Source: Candidatus Rifleibacteriota bacterium
Lineage (GTDB): Bacteria; Muiribacteriota; Ozemobacteria; Ozemobacterales; Ozemobacteraceae
Length of the DNA stretch: 11,231 bases
Assembly (NCBI GenBank): GCA_028691595.1
Contig: JAQUZA010000070.1
Location: 1-11,231 of the forward strand
Direction of reading: 5' to 3'
Shown: positions 1 through 7,549 of the stretch, in pieces
Layout of the letters: every line of letters begins with the position of its first letter
How positions within the stretch are numbered: the first letter of the stretch is position 1
Position numbers and translations under genes: made by a program
Notes under the pieces: model-generated
What the model saw: the letters and a program-made list of their open reading frames with translations, nothing else
Told to the model about the DNA's origin: nothing
Database searches by the model: none

Positions 1-765
1 CTGAGTGCGCACCGGCATGTCAAAAGGGCTGCCGGCTGAGTAATCGAACAAAGATGCGTAGTATGGTGTGATTCCGAATGGAATACCGCTTTTGCGGGCC
101 AGATCGATGGCCTTTTTTTCAGAGTCCGTGAGCTCGATCAACCTGCCCAGGGTATCGCTATCGCGAATAATATGCTGTAATTGCCAGCGATAATCAGCAA
201 ACTCGGCCTCACTGCAGTTAAAGTATGACATAATGCGCTGGCGATTGCCTTCTCTGACCTTAACCACACTATCTTCAAGCCCACAGCGGTAACGTGACAT
301 GGTTTTGTCTGAGAGAGCGCAAAGCTTGTTAAGAGCCTGAGAGCGTATAAGTGCGGCCGCCCGGCCTTTTTTTCGCGTCTTGATAATTGGTTCATAGACC
401 CCGGCTTTGCCAATCATGCCGGCAAAAATGTGGTAAAGATCTTCAAGAAATGCATCCGAAAGATCGACAGGTAATGTCTGAGTGTTCGTATTAGCAAGAT
501 CAAAAAGAACTTTAACAAGGTCAAAACCGCTTACTCTTGCCGATCTTCGACTCAAAAACTGTCTGAAGGCACGGGCACAATTAAGGCGCAGTGAAAACTG
601 CAAACCAGTGACAAGCATAAGTTCATCGTCATTTTCTTCGATCATGTGTCTGGTTTCGGCGAGTAATCGCTCGCGGGCAACTTCATGATCAGGAGACGAC
701 ACCAGAATACTGGTGAACTCTGGAACAACCGTCAGGAGTTTTTTAAGGCGCGACCGGCTATACAT
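1..765 (-). CDS. KamA-family radical SAM protein (lysine 2,3-aminomutase-like), N-terminal part, cut by window edge
   Basis: The reading frame is open from ATG at 763-765 to base 1, giving 255 residues with no stop. Residues ~178-255 match the start of lysine 2,3-aminomutases (PLP- and SAM-dependent enzymes that move an amino group from C2 to C3): a DYRWQL segment at 191-196 corresponds to the family's DWRWQ, followed by ELTDSEKKAI at 211-220 and GITPYYASLFD at 231-241, which corresponds to the family's AITPYYLSLID, then PVRTQ. The CxxxCxxC iron-sulphur motif and PLP lysine would lie beyond the window, so activity and substrate (lysine, glutamate or another amino acid) cannot be judged. Residues 1-175 form a long, apparently helical extension that the classic ~416-residue enzyme lacks. 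A GGG at 773-775 ends about seven bases before the ATG and is a modest ribosome-binding site. The gene appears to have its own promoter. Confidence 0.82.
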   Translation of the reverse strand, partial: MYSRSRLKKLLTVVPEFTSILVSSPDHEVARERLLAETRHMIEENDDELMLVTGLQFSLRLNCARAFRQFLSRRSARVSGFDLVKVLFDLANTNTQTLPVDLSDAFLEDLYHIFAGMIGKAGVYEPIIKTRKKGRAAALIRSQALNKLCALSDKTMSRYRCGLEDSVVKVREGNRQRIMSYFNCSEAEFADYRWQLQHIIRDSDTLGRLIELTDSEKKAIDLARKSGIPFGITPYYASLFDYSAGSPFDMPVRTQ

Positions 766-787
766 TTTAATCCCTTTATTTGGGCAC

Positions 788-810
788 AATTCACATAAAA
801 TTGGTGAATT
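788..810. repeat. Second short inverted repeat in the KamA-gene leader
   Basis: AATTCAC (788-794) and GTGAATT (804-810) are perfect 7-base inverted copies separated by nine bases. They lie inside the predicted 5' leader, between the transcription start and the ribosome-binding site. This could be a second operator half-site pair or a weak mRNA hairpin; nothing distinguishes these options. Confidence 0.35.
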
Positions 811-816
811 ATTGCG

Positions 817-849
817 TTTTGCTATGAATTTTCTTTAATTATAGCAAAA
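817..849. promoter_or_regulatory. Inverted repeat overlapping the -10 box, candidate operator
   Basis: The arms TTTTGCTATGAATT (817-830) and AATTATAGCAAAA (837-849) are inverted copies apart from one unpaired base, with a six-base spacer. One arm contains the -10 hexamer (838-843) and the other lies just past the predicted transcription start, so a dimeric repressor bound here would block initiation. It is AT-rich and has no U-tract geometry on either strand, so a terminator is unlikely. The regulator is unknown. Confidence 0.5.
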
Positions 850-866
850 TAGGTGGTTTTTCACAA
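838..866 (-). promoter_or_regulatory. Probable sigma-70 promoter of the KamA-family gene
   Basis: Read on the minus strand there is a perfect TATAAT (838-843), preceded by TTGTGA (861-866, four of six matches to TTGACA) with exactly 17 bases between them. The predicted transcription start is near 831, giving a leader of about 65 bases before the ATG at 765. The region is AT-rich. The call rests on consensus matching only. Confidence 0.7.
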
Positions 867-1069
867 TTATTCTTTGTTTTTCTCTTTAATTCCATAATTA
901 CTGAGAGTTTTGTGCGGCAGCCAGACAAAAAAAATTTTTAGCTGTTCATTGCTCCTGATTAATGGAAACCTGAAAAACAAACAACGATTTTAAGCGCCGG
1001 CTCAGCCCATCAGCCAGATCGATGTTGTAAAAAAATCATCGATACTTAAGCTGCTGTACATTTTGAGCC

Positions 1070-2389
1070 TCAGCTTACTTCTGCCAGCTCTTTTTCGGTG
1101 AGCGGGGCGGCATACTCGTTTCGGCGTTCAATATCAAGATCGAGCAGCTCATCATAAATTGGCTTGTTATGGGCAAATTCAGGTATAGCATATGCCATTA
1201 TCGAGACAATCATCAGCGGCAGCAGCAGCATGAATTCGTTGGTCATTTCCATGATCAGCACAGTGCCGGTCAGCGGGCTGCGCACAATGGCCGAAAACAG
1301 GCCGCCCATGCCAAGAACCAGAAAAATGACGAGATCAAAGCTTCCCGGGTCAACCCAGTTAACAAGTTGATGAAAAATCGCTCCCGAAATCGAGCCCAGC
1401 ATGAGAATGGGCGCAAAAATGCCGCCCGGAGCACCGGTATTATAGCTGAGCAGGGTCAGCATAAACCTCGCCAGCAGAAAAACCGCGAGTAACTTCAGCG
1501 GCAATCGGCCGGAAAAAACGTTCTCGGTGAGTCTATGGCCGCTGCCAAGCAATTCGGGGTAATAAAAGCCGGTAAAACCGAACAGTATGCCAAGCAGTAT
1601 GCCCAGAGCCATTCTTACCGGGCCAAAAACCCGCAAAGACTTGACCAGCAGTCGATTAAAAGCAAGACCAACAAACCCGATGAAAATACCAAACAGCAGA
1701 CACCAGAAAACAAGCCTTAAATCAGGGTATGCCATCATTTTGAGGCTGTAAATAGGTGTCTGCCCCAGCAACAGCCGACAGACCAGACTGGCAGAAATTG
1801 TGGCAGAAAAAGCAACCACCAGACTGAAACGATCCAGCTTCTGCTGCAGTTCTTCGAGAATAAAAAGCAGACCAGCCAGTGGGGCATTGAAGGCAGAAGC
1901 CAGGCCTGCACCGGCTCCGGCGCACAACAATAGAGATCTTTCCTGGGGCGATGACTTGAAAACACGGGCGCAGATGTCGCCAACTGCGCTGCCCATCTGA
2001 ACTGTCGGGCCTTCGCGACCCAACGCCAGACCAGAACCAATGCCGATAATACCTCCAAAAAATTTAACCAGCAGAACCGGCACTGCCCTGAATTCAAAAC
2101 CTTCTTTTAAAACGCCTTTTAAATGAGGAATCCCGCTGCCGGAAGCTTCTGGTGCCCAGCGCTTCAAAGCAATCAGAATAGCGGCCATACAAACGGCCAG
2201 AATCATCGAGGGAATAAAGGAGTGATAGCTTCGCATCATTCCGATTACAATCGATCTGATCTGTTCGGCCCGATCGAGGCCGATGCGAAACAATACCGCA
2301 ACCAGCCCGGCAAGACAACCAAGAATGATCGACTTACCCGCCAGGTTACGCCGCCGTAAAAATTTTTCTTTCGGACAACTGGGTTCCAT
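1070..2389 (-). CDS. CLC-family chloride channel/antiporter (voltage-gated ClC type)
   Basis: A 439-residue polytopic membrane protein with the diagnostic CLC anion-selectivity motifs in the right order: GSGIP at 84-88, GREGP at 124-128 with the gating glutamate E126, GGIFAP at 322-327, and the C-terminal pore tyrosine in KPIYDELL (Y412). The paired glutamates ending FILEE (E179, E180) correspond to the position of the internal proton glutamate of the E. coli transporter. With both key glutamates present, a Cl-/H+ exchanger is more likely than a passive channel. The motifs are not those of fluoride-type CLC proteins. There are no CBS domains, and the length is close to ClC-ec1 (~473). Likely roles from the family are acid resistance or chloride homeostasis. 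The ATG at 2387-2389 is the first possible start (an in-frame TGA lies about ten codons upstream), but no Shine-Dalgarno sequence precedes it. Confidence 0.95.
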   Translation of the reverse strand: MEPSCPKEKFLRRRNLAGKSIILGCLAGLVAVLFRIGLDRAEQIRSIVIGMMRSYHSFIPSMILAVCMAAILIALKRWAPEASGSGIPHLKGVLKEGFEFRAVPVLLVKFFGGIIGIGSGLALGREGPTVQMGSAVGDICARVFKSSPQERSLLLCAGAGAGLASAFNAPLAGLLFILEELQQKLDRFSLVVAFSATISASLVCRLLLGQTPIYSLKMMAYPDLRLVFWCLLFGIFIGFVGLAFNRLLVKSLRVFGPVRMALGILLGILFGFTGFYYPELLGSGHRLTENVFSGRLPLKLLAVFLLARFMLTLLSYNTGAPGGIFAPILMLGSISGAIFHQLVNWVDPGSFDLVIFLVLGMGGLFSAIVRSPLTGTVLIMEMTNEFMLLLPLMIVSIMAYAIPEFAHNKPIYDELLDLDIERRNEYAAPLTEKELAEVS

Positions 2390-2403
2390 ATCAGATGATG
2401 AGA

Positions 2404-2431
2404 ATAATACTCTCCAAATTCAGATTTGCAA
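2404..2431 (-). promoter_or_regulatory. Possible promoter of the CLC gene, near-leaderless
   Basis: On the minus strand TATTAT (2404-2409, five of six) is preceded by TTGCAA (2426-2431, four of six) with 16 bases between. Transcription would begin near 2397, only about eight bases before the ATG at 2389. This fits the absence of a ribosome-binding site there. Consensus-based call only. Confidence 0.45.
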
Positions 2432-2521
2432 GCAATCTAATTTTTTCTGTAACAAAAAACTACGTCAGCCAGACACTCACCAAGGTTGTATCGTTCTTAA
2501 AAAGAAATCTCAAGTGCCGGT

Positions 2522-2550
2522 TTGCAATTTTTCAAATAATCATTTAAAAT
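2522..2550 (+). promoter_or_regulatory. Probable promoter of the tetR-MFP-RND efflux cassette
   Basis: TTGCAA (2522-2527) and TAAAAT (2545-2550) are spaced by 17 bases. Transcription would start near 2557, leaving a leader of about 24 bases that contains the AAAGG ribosome-binding site (2567-2571). The -10 box lies at the centre of a 33-base palindrome. This placement also argues against the upstream TTG at 2557 as the repressor's start codon, because it would coincide with the transcript's 5' end. Confidence 0.6.
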
Positions 2551-2562
2551 TAATATTTGAAA
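2530..2562. promoter_or_regulatory. 33-bp near-perfect palindrome, candidate TetR operator
   Basis: The arms TTTCAAATA (2530-2538) and TATTTGAAA (2554-2562) are perfect inverted copies, and the symmetry continues inward to the centre at 2546: 14 of 16 base pairs match, with mismatches at 2539/2553 and 2541/2551. The centre lies within the -10 box of the tetR promoter. TetR-family dimers typically bind palindromes of this kind over their own promoters, so autorepression of the whole cassette is the simplest reading. AT-rich sequence raises the chance of fortuitous symmetry, but a 9-base perfect outer arm is more than expected. Confidence 0.65.
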
Positions 2563-2580
2563 CCAGAAAGGCGGTGCTTG

Positions 2581-3270
2581 ATGACTGCAGCAAAAATATC
2601 GACACGTGATCAACTTCTTGAAACGGCCGGCAGGCTGTTTGCCGAACACGGTTTTAAAGGCACCAGTATCAAAATGATTGCCGATGCCACCGAGCAAAAT
2701 ATTGCCGCCGTCAATTATCACTTCGGCAACAAACAAAACCTGTTGATAAGCGCTCTTAGACTCGTTCTTGAAAAAATCATGACTCCGGTAGCATCCGGGC
2801 CGGCAGGCGATAAAGCAGCAGCAAAAAGAGAACTCGTCAGTTATATCAGTGAGCGTTGTCAGTTTTTGCTGAGCGACCGTGCCCCGACCTGGTATGGCAG
2901 GCTTATTGTCAGAGCCGGGTTTGAAATGTCATTCACCGAAGCGCAAAACGGCCTTGAATTTTATAAACCAGATTTCGATTACCTTGAAAAGTTGGCCATT
3001 CGCCTCAAGCCCGACCTTAAGGCCGACAGAGCCAGACTATGGGCCTATTCAGTTGTTGGGCAGATTTTCTTTTATGTGTTTGGCCGCGACATGATTCTGC
3101 TCGCCGGCAATAAAACTTCTTTCGATGCGGCGACAATCAAAAAAGTTGCCCGGCACATCGTCGAAATGTCTTCAGCCTGGCTCACAGAGCCATGTAATAC
3201 ACCCGACAATTCAGCCGCAACAGGCAGGCAAAAGATTAAAAACACCTTGAACAAAGCCCTAAAACGTTAA
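2581..3270 (+). CDS. TetR-family transcriptional repressor of the efflux cassette
   Basis: A 229-residue protein with an N-terminal TetR helix-turn-helix domain: residues 8-25 form helix 1 (TRDQLLETAGRLFAEHGF), followed by GTSIKMIADAT and the recognition helix ending AAVNYHFGNKQNLL (42-55), which matches the family consensus closely. The form AAVNYHFG and the helical C-terminal ligand domain (~70-205) resemble the CecR/YbiH branch of the family. The last ~25 residues are basic and probably disordered. ATG at 2581 is chosen over a TTG at 2557 in the same frame: AAAGG (2567-2571) is well placed for the ATG, and the TTG falls at the predicted transcription start. The MFP gene starts 22 bases after its stop, so it probably represses a shared operon and is released by a pump substrate that cannot be deduced here. 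Confidence 0.93.
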   Translation: MTAAKISTRDQLLETAGRLFAEHGFKGTSIKMIADATEQNIAAVNYHFGNKQNLLISALRLVLEKIMTPVASGPAGDKAAAKRELVSYISERCQFLLSDRAPTWYGRLIVRAGFEMSFTEAQNGLEFYKPDFDYLEKLAIRLKPDLKADRARLWAYSVVGQIFFYVFGRDMILLAGNKTSFDAATIKKVARHIVEMSSAWLTEPCNTPDNSAATGRQKIKNTLNKALKR

Positions 3271-3292
3271 AAGCAAAAAAAGAGGTCAGGTT

Positions 3293-4486
3293 ATGGCAAC
3301 GAAAATGACAAACAACAATAAAATCAGTCCCAGAAACGCTTACACAAAAGCTGCCGTGCTGTCTATTCTTCTGGTCGTTAATTCGATCTCAATTGTCAGC
3401 GCACAGGGGCTGGCCGTCAGTGCCGTTAAAATTTCACAAAGGGAATTCTCTGAACAGTTGAAGGTTCAAGGAAACGTAGAATCTTCAAGCATTGCAAGGG
3501 TATCGCCAAGAATTCCCGGCCCCATCGAAGCCATTTTTGTGAACGAAGGTGATGCTGTTGAAGCCGATAAAACCAGACTGTTTGTCATCGACCCCGTTAA
3601 ACTTGAAATGAATGTCAATATTCGCCGCCAGGAACTCGAGATTTCCAGACTCTCGCTGAAAGAAAAAGAAGCCAGATTAAAACAGGCGAAGGCTGACCTG
3701 GAAAAATCAAAACTGGATGTTAACCGCTCACGACTGATGTGGGAAGACAATTCAACCAGTCAGGACAATTTTGAAAAAGCGCAGCTGAAATACAAGGTCA
3801 GTGAAGCGACCGTCGAACACACACAGACATTGATAGAACTCGACCGCGAGCAGCTCAAAAAGGCACAACTAGCCCTGGGAATAGCCGAAAAAGACTTTGC
3901 TGATTCTACTGTTCTCGCGCCCATAAGCGGCCGTGTCTCGGCCAAACTTCAGGAACCCGGAGAAATGGCAGCACCGGGCAAGCCCATTCTGCTGATCAAA
4001 GACCCGCAAAAAACAGAGGTATCTGCTTATCTGCCCGCCGAATACTATCACCGGGTCATTCCCGGCCAATGTCAGGCCCTGATCAAATCTTGTTCTGAAC
4101 GGCAGATTGCGACCCCGGTCACCTATAAAAGCCCGGAAATAATACCAGAACTGCGAACCTTTCAGATAAAATGCGCCACCACTGCCACAGATAAAAGCCT
4201 TGTTCCGGGGGCTCTGGCTGAATTAACCCTGATTTTATCGACACACCAGGGTCTCGCCGTACCTGCAGCATCTTTGCTCAATCGTGATCAGGGGCAGGTT
4301 ATTTTTGTGGCCGATAATGGCAAAGCACGCATGGTCAGCGTCAAAACAGGCCTCAGCAATGAAGGTTTTTGCGAAGTTGCCGGAGAGTCGCTCAAAGAGG
4401 GTGATCTGGTCATAGTTAAAGGTCAGCACCTGCTCAACAATGGCCAGGAAATTCAACTTCAGATCGTTGAGGCAGAAAACAAATGA
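3293..4486 (+). CDS. RND efflux periplasmic adaptor subunit (membrane fusion protein)
   Basis: A 397-residue adaptor that would bridge the inner-membrane RND pump and an outer-membrane channel. A basic N-terminus and hydrophobic stretch (21-36) end in VSA-QG, a likely signal peptidase I site after residue 37. There is no lipobox cysteine, so it is not an obvious lipoprotein. The domain order is typical: first lipoyl half ~61-100 (SPRIPGPIEAIFVNEGDAV), a long alpha-helical hairpin ~103-200 rich in Lys, Glu and Leu, second lipoyl half ~201-236 (APISGRVSAKLQEPGEM), a beta-barrel ~240-318, and a membrane-proximal domain ~319-393. AGAGG (3281-3285) lies seven bases before the ATG. The stop overlaps the RND start by four bases (ATGA), indicating translational coupling. 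Confidence 0.95.
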   Translation: MATKMTNNNKISPRNAYTKAAVLSILLVVNSISIVSAQGLAVSAVKISQREFSEQLKVQGNVESSSIARVSPRIPGPIEAIFVNEGDAVEADKTRLFVIDPVKLEMNVNIRRQELEISRLSLKEKEARLKQAKADLEKSKLDVNRSRLMWEDNSTSQDNFEKAQLKYKVSEATVEHTQTLIELDREQLKKAQLALGIAEKDFADSTVLAPISGRVSAKLQEPGEMAAPGKPILLIKDPQKTEVSAYLPAEYYHRVIPGQCQALIKSCSERQIATPVTYKSPEIIPELRTFQIKCATTATDKSLVPGALAELTLILSTHQGLAVPAASLLNRDQGQVIFVADNGKARMVSVKTGLSNEGFCEVAGESLKEGDLVIVKGQHLLNNGQEIQLQIVEAENK

Positions 4487-7400
4487 ATTTCATCAGCTTT
4501 TCGGTCAGGCGGTGGGTAGCGGTTTTCTGCCTGATGCTCGCCATCACCGGCCTTGGAATCAACTCATACCGCAAACTCCCGCTCGAAGAACTTCCAAAAA
4601 CAGAAATGCCGTTTGTTACCGTTGTAACTGTTTACCCCGGCGCTTCGCCCGGCGAAATAGAGACTGATATCGCCAAAAGAATTGAAGATGCGGCCGGCAG
4701 TATCGATGGCCTGAAAAGCCTGACATCCTCATGCATGGAAAACGCCTGCCAGACATTTCTTGAGTTTCATATCGGCACTGATGTCGATCAGGCGGCAAAT
4801 GACATAAGAGACCGTCTTGATATGATCGCCGGTGATTTTCCTGATGGGGTTGAAAAGCCAAAAGTCATCAAATTTGATATCAATGCCCAGCCGATTATCA
4901 ACCTGGCAGTAACTGGAGACCGGCCACTGATAGAGCTTTTTGATTACGCTGACAATGAATTCAGAGATCAGCTGGCAACCGTGCCCGGCGTTGCCGAAAT
5001 TAAACTGACCGGCGGAGCTAAAATGGAAGTGCAGGTGCTGCTCGACCGTAACCGTCTTGCAGCCAGGGGTTTAACCAGCCTCGACGTTGCTGCCGCCATC
5101 CGCAAAGAAGTCAAGATGATTCCGGCCGGACGCATCAGACACGAGGGTTTTGAATATACCGTTAAATTCGATGCCGACTTTCGTGAATTTAAAGAACTTG
5201 AAACCCTTGAAATAGCAAATCACAACGGTCAGCGCTGCTATCTTAAAGACGTAAGCACCATCAGCATGGCCGGCGAAGAACTGCGTCAGTCTGCGAGTAT
5301 CGACGGCCGCCACTGTATTGCCGTTCAGATTATTAAAAAGGCAGATGCCAACGCTGTCGAAGTGGTTAACCAGGTGAAGAACAGCATAACCTCACTGCAG
5401 CAGAGTCTTCCGGGTGGTATAGAGCTTGTATGGGTATCAGATATGGGTTCTTACATCAAATCTTCGGCAGACAATGCCGTCAGCAACATCTGGCAGGGAA
5501 TTCTGCTAACCGCCATTCTGATGTTTTTCTTTCTTTATAACATCAAATCAACGCTGACTGTGGCGATAACAATGCCTGTTACGGTCATTGCCGGTATCTT
5601 TTTTATCTATCTGACAGGTTACAGTCTCAATACGGTTACTTTGCTGGCTCTTGGTCTATCAACCGGTATTCTGGTCACCAACTCGATCGTTGTTCTTGAG
5701 AATATCGTGGCAGGAATAGCTAAAGGCAAGAACAGTGTCGATGCGGCGATTGATGGTTCGAGCGAAATTATTGCGGCAGTAATCGCGAGCGCCGGCACCA
5801 ATATTGTCGTGCTGTTTCCGGTAACCATGATGAAAGGGCAGATTGGCCAGTTTTTTATTCCGTTTGCTCTGACGATGGTCGGCATTACCCTGATCTCGCT
5901 GATACTTTCGTTCACTTTGACTCCGGCAGTTGCGGCTCTGATTATCAAGCCGGCCAATGATAAACACACACCCGTTAAACGACTCGAGCTAGCCTGGAAC
6001 CATTATTTTACGAGGTTTACCGGTCTGATAGTTCACTTTGTGGAAAATTTAACTCAAACCCGGTACCGCGCAGCCGGCGTGGTAATTCTTGCGGTTCTGC
6101 TGCTGCTGCATGCAATATACCTGGTTCCAGCAGTGGGTTTTACGTTTCTGCCGGTCACAGACCGTGGAGAAATTGTGGTCAAGCTTGAGTTTCCGGCATC
6201 ATTCTCTCTCAAAAACACCGTGCAACAAACAAAAGAGGCTGAGCGACTGCTTCAGGATACACCCTATCTGCTTCACCGCCTGACCACCGTCGGCAAGATC
6301 GATGGCAACGTCGGGCAGACTTCTGAAGGGGTATACCTGGCCCAGATTTTTTGCAAGTTTGCCGAAAAAACAGCCAGACCTCTCGACATTCATGCCCTGA
6401 GAAACATCATAACCGGCAAATTGTCTGCTCTGGGCGATGTAATGGTCAGTACAACCCTGCCCGACTCAACTGGTGCCGGGGCAGAAATCAAGCTGGTTAT
6501 CAGAGGCAGTGAGTTTGAAGTTCTCGACAGCATCACTTCTGATCTTGTTAACAGGGCCAGACAAACCGACTGGCTGCGCGAAATCGACAGTTCGGTACGA
6601 ACCGGCAAAAATGAACTGAGAATTATGCCAAACCGAGCTGTTCTTGGTGATATCAGGGTGCCGGCCACTCAACTGGGAATGGCCATTCGCACCAGCATCG
6701 AAGGTGCCAGAGCCGGTTCTTTCAAACAAGATGCCAGAACTTACGATATTCGCGTTAAACTAAGCGAAGAAGAAGGTCTGAGTCAGATTTCTCATCTTGA
6801 AATGCCCGGACCTGCCGGGCATCCGGTTATTTTAAAAAACTTTGCCAAGGTCGAACAGCAGCAGTCACCGGTTCTCATAACCCGCAGAAACAAGGGCAGG
6901 GTGAACATGTTTTATGCCAGCCCGGCAGCTGGCGTACCACTTGCAAAAGCCGCTCAACAGCTTCTCAGTCTGGTCACCGCAGAAAAGCCTCTGCCTGCCG
7001 GATATTCTCTGCAATATACCGGTAAAGTTGAAGTTATGAAAGAAGGCATTGCCGACTTTATTGAAGTTGGCCTGATAGCCTTTATTCTGACCTACCTGCT
7101 GCTGGCCGCCATTCTCAACTCATTTTCACGACCGTTGATCATCCTTGTTACCATTCCGTTAGGTTTGATCGGCTGCGTCTGGGCTCTCTACCTTACCGGA
7201 GAATCAATTTCCATGATGGTATTGCTGGGCGGGGTAATGCTGATCGGTATTGTGGTCAACAACGCCATTCTGATCATGGATCGGGTTCAGATCGGCCTCG
7301 ATGCAGGTCAAAAACCGAGACAGGCAATGCTCGAAGCCTTGCGTCACGAAATGCGGGCAATTACAATGATTACTCTGGCCGCCGTTGCCGGCATGTTACC

Positions 7401-7539
7401 AATGGCACTCGACGGTTCACCAGGCAGTGAGCTTCGCAGCGGTATCGGCCTGGCAGCAATCGGCGGTATCAGTATCGCTGCGATTTTTACCATACTGGTT
7501 CTGCCGGTTTTATATTGCCTGACTGCCTCAGAAAAATAA
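4483..7539 (+). CDS. RND-superfamily efflux pump, inner-membrane subunit (HAE-1-like), with atypical proton-relay residues
   Basis: A 1018-residue protein with the duplicated RND layout: TM1 (~9-28), a large periplasmic loop, TM2-6 (~335-490), TM7 (~530-550), a second periplasmic loop, and TM8-12 (~857-1015). The opening RKLPLEELPKTEMP and VYPGASPGEIE (50-60) are standard HAE-1 features. The length is near AcrB (~1049). Aligning TM4 (ILVTNSIVVLEN, 396-407) to AcrB's LLVDDAIVVVEN puts T399 and N400 where the proton-carrying D407 and D408 sit. TM10 (VVNNAIL, 924-930) has N926 where AcrB has K940. The coupling ion or mechanism is therefore uncertain. The frame is intact with no sign of decay. 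Substrate is unknown, and no outer-membrane factor follows. The gene ends ten bases from the convergent aspartokinase gene. Confidence 0.94.
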   Translation: MNFISFSVRRWVAVFCLMLAITGLGINSYRKLPLEELPKTEMPFVTVVTVYPGASPGEIETDIAKRIEDAAGSIDGLKSLTSSCMENACQTFLEFHIGTDVDQAANDIRDRLDMIAGDFPDGVEKPKVIKFDINAQPIINLAVTGDRPLIELFDYADNEFRDQLATVPGVAEIKLTGGAKMEVQVLLDRNRLAARGLTSLDVAAAIRKEVKMIPAGRIRHEGFEYTVKFDADFREFKELETLEIANHNGQRCYLKDVSTISMAGEELRQSASIDGRHCIAVQIIKKADANAVEVVNQVKNSITSLQQSLPGGIELVWVSDMGSYIKSSADNAVSNIWQGILLTAILMFFFLYNIKSTLTVAITMPVTVIAGIFFIYLTGYSLNTVTLLALGLSTGILVTNSIVVLENIVAGIAKGKNSVDAAIDGSSEIIAAVIASAGTNIVVLFPVTMMKGQIGQFFIPFALTMVGITLISLILSFTLTPAVAALIIKPANDKHTPVKRLELAWNHYFTRFTGLIVHFVENLTQTRYRAAGVVILAVLLLLHAIYLVPAVGFTFLPVTDRGEIVVKLEFPASFSLKNTVQQTKEAERLLQDTPYLLHRLTTVGKIDGNVGQTSEGVYLAQIFCKFAEKTARPLDIHALRNIITGKLSALGDVMVSTTLPDSTGAGAEIKLVIRGSEFEVLDSITSDLVNRARQTDWLREIDSSVRTGKNELRIMPNRAVLGDIRVPATQLGMAIRTSIEGARAGSFKQDARTYDIRVKLSEEEGLSQISHLEMPGPAGHPVILKNFAKVEQQQSPVLITRRNKGRVNMFYASPAAGVPLAKAAQQLLSLVTAEKPLPAGYSLQYTGKVEVMKEGIADFIEVGLIAFILTYLLLAAILNSFSRPLIILVTIPLGLIGCVWALYLTGESISMMVLLGGVMLIGIVVNNAILIMDRVQIGLDAGQKPRQAMLEALRHEMRAITMITLAAVAGMLPMALDGSPGSELRSGIGLAAIGGISIAAIFTILVLPVLYCLTASEK

Positions 7540-7549
7540 AATACAAAAT

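Larger units (their letters stand above)
766..1069. other. Intergenic region between the KamA-family gene and the CLC gene
   Basis: About 300 bases without a gene. The half nearest the KamA-family gene is AT-rich and holds its promoter and two inverted repeats. The half nearest the CLC gene holds a 7-base inverted repeat (1018-1024 with 1037-1043) whose T-run on the minus strand lies in the loop rather than after the stem, so it is not a convincing terminator. I see no other terminator, RNA gene or small coding frame with a ribosome-binding site. A separate promoter for the left-hand gene suggests the two genes are separately transcribed. Confidence 0.6.

Noticed and set aside
138..688. Open frames of 68-91 codons overlapping the KamA-family gene
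   Set aside because: They lie within the KamA-family coding frame on other frames, resemble no family I know, and have no supporting ribosome-binding site.
1018..1043. Seven-base inverted repeat (ATCGATG / CATCGAT) downstream of the CLC gene as a terminator
   Set aside because: The T-run on the minus strand is in the 12-base loop, not after the stem, and the stem is short and AT-containing.
1070..2389. Fluoride-exporting CLC-F instead of chloride CLC
   Set aside because: The motifs GSGIP, GREGP and GGIFAP with the pore tyrosine are those of chloride/proton CLC proteins, and no fluoride riboswitch is visible upstream.
2439..2459. T-run and A-run flanking seven bases as an operator or terminator between the CLC gene and tetR
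   Set aside because: The pairing is only homopolymeric A-T and the position does not follow any gene end.
2557..2580. TTG start giving a TetR protein eight residues longer
   Set aside because: The TTG coincides with the predicted transcription start and with an operator arm, while ATG at 2581 has a good ribosome-binding site and starts normally for the family.
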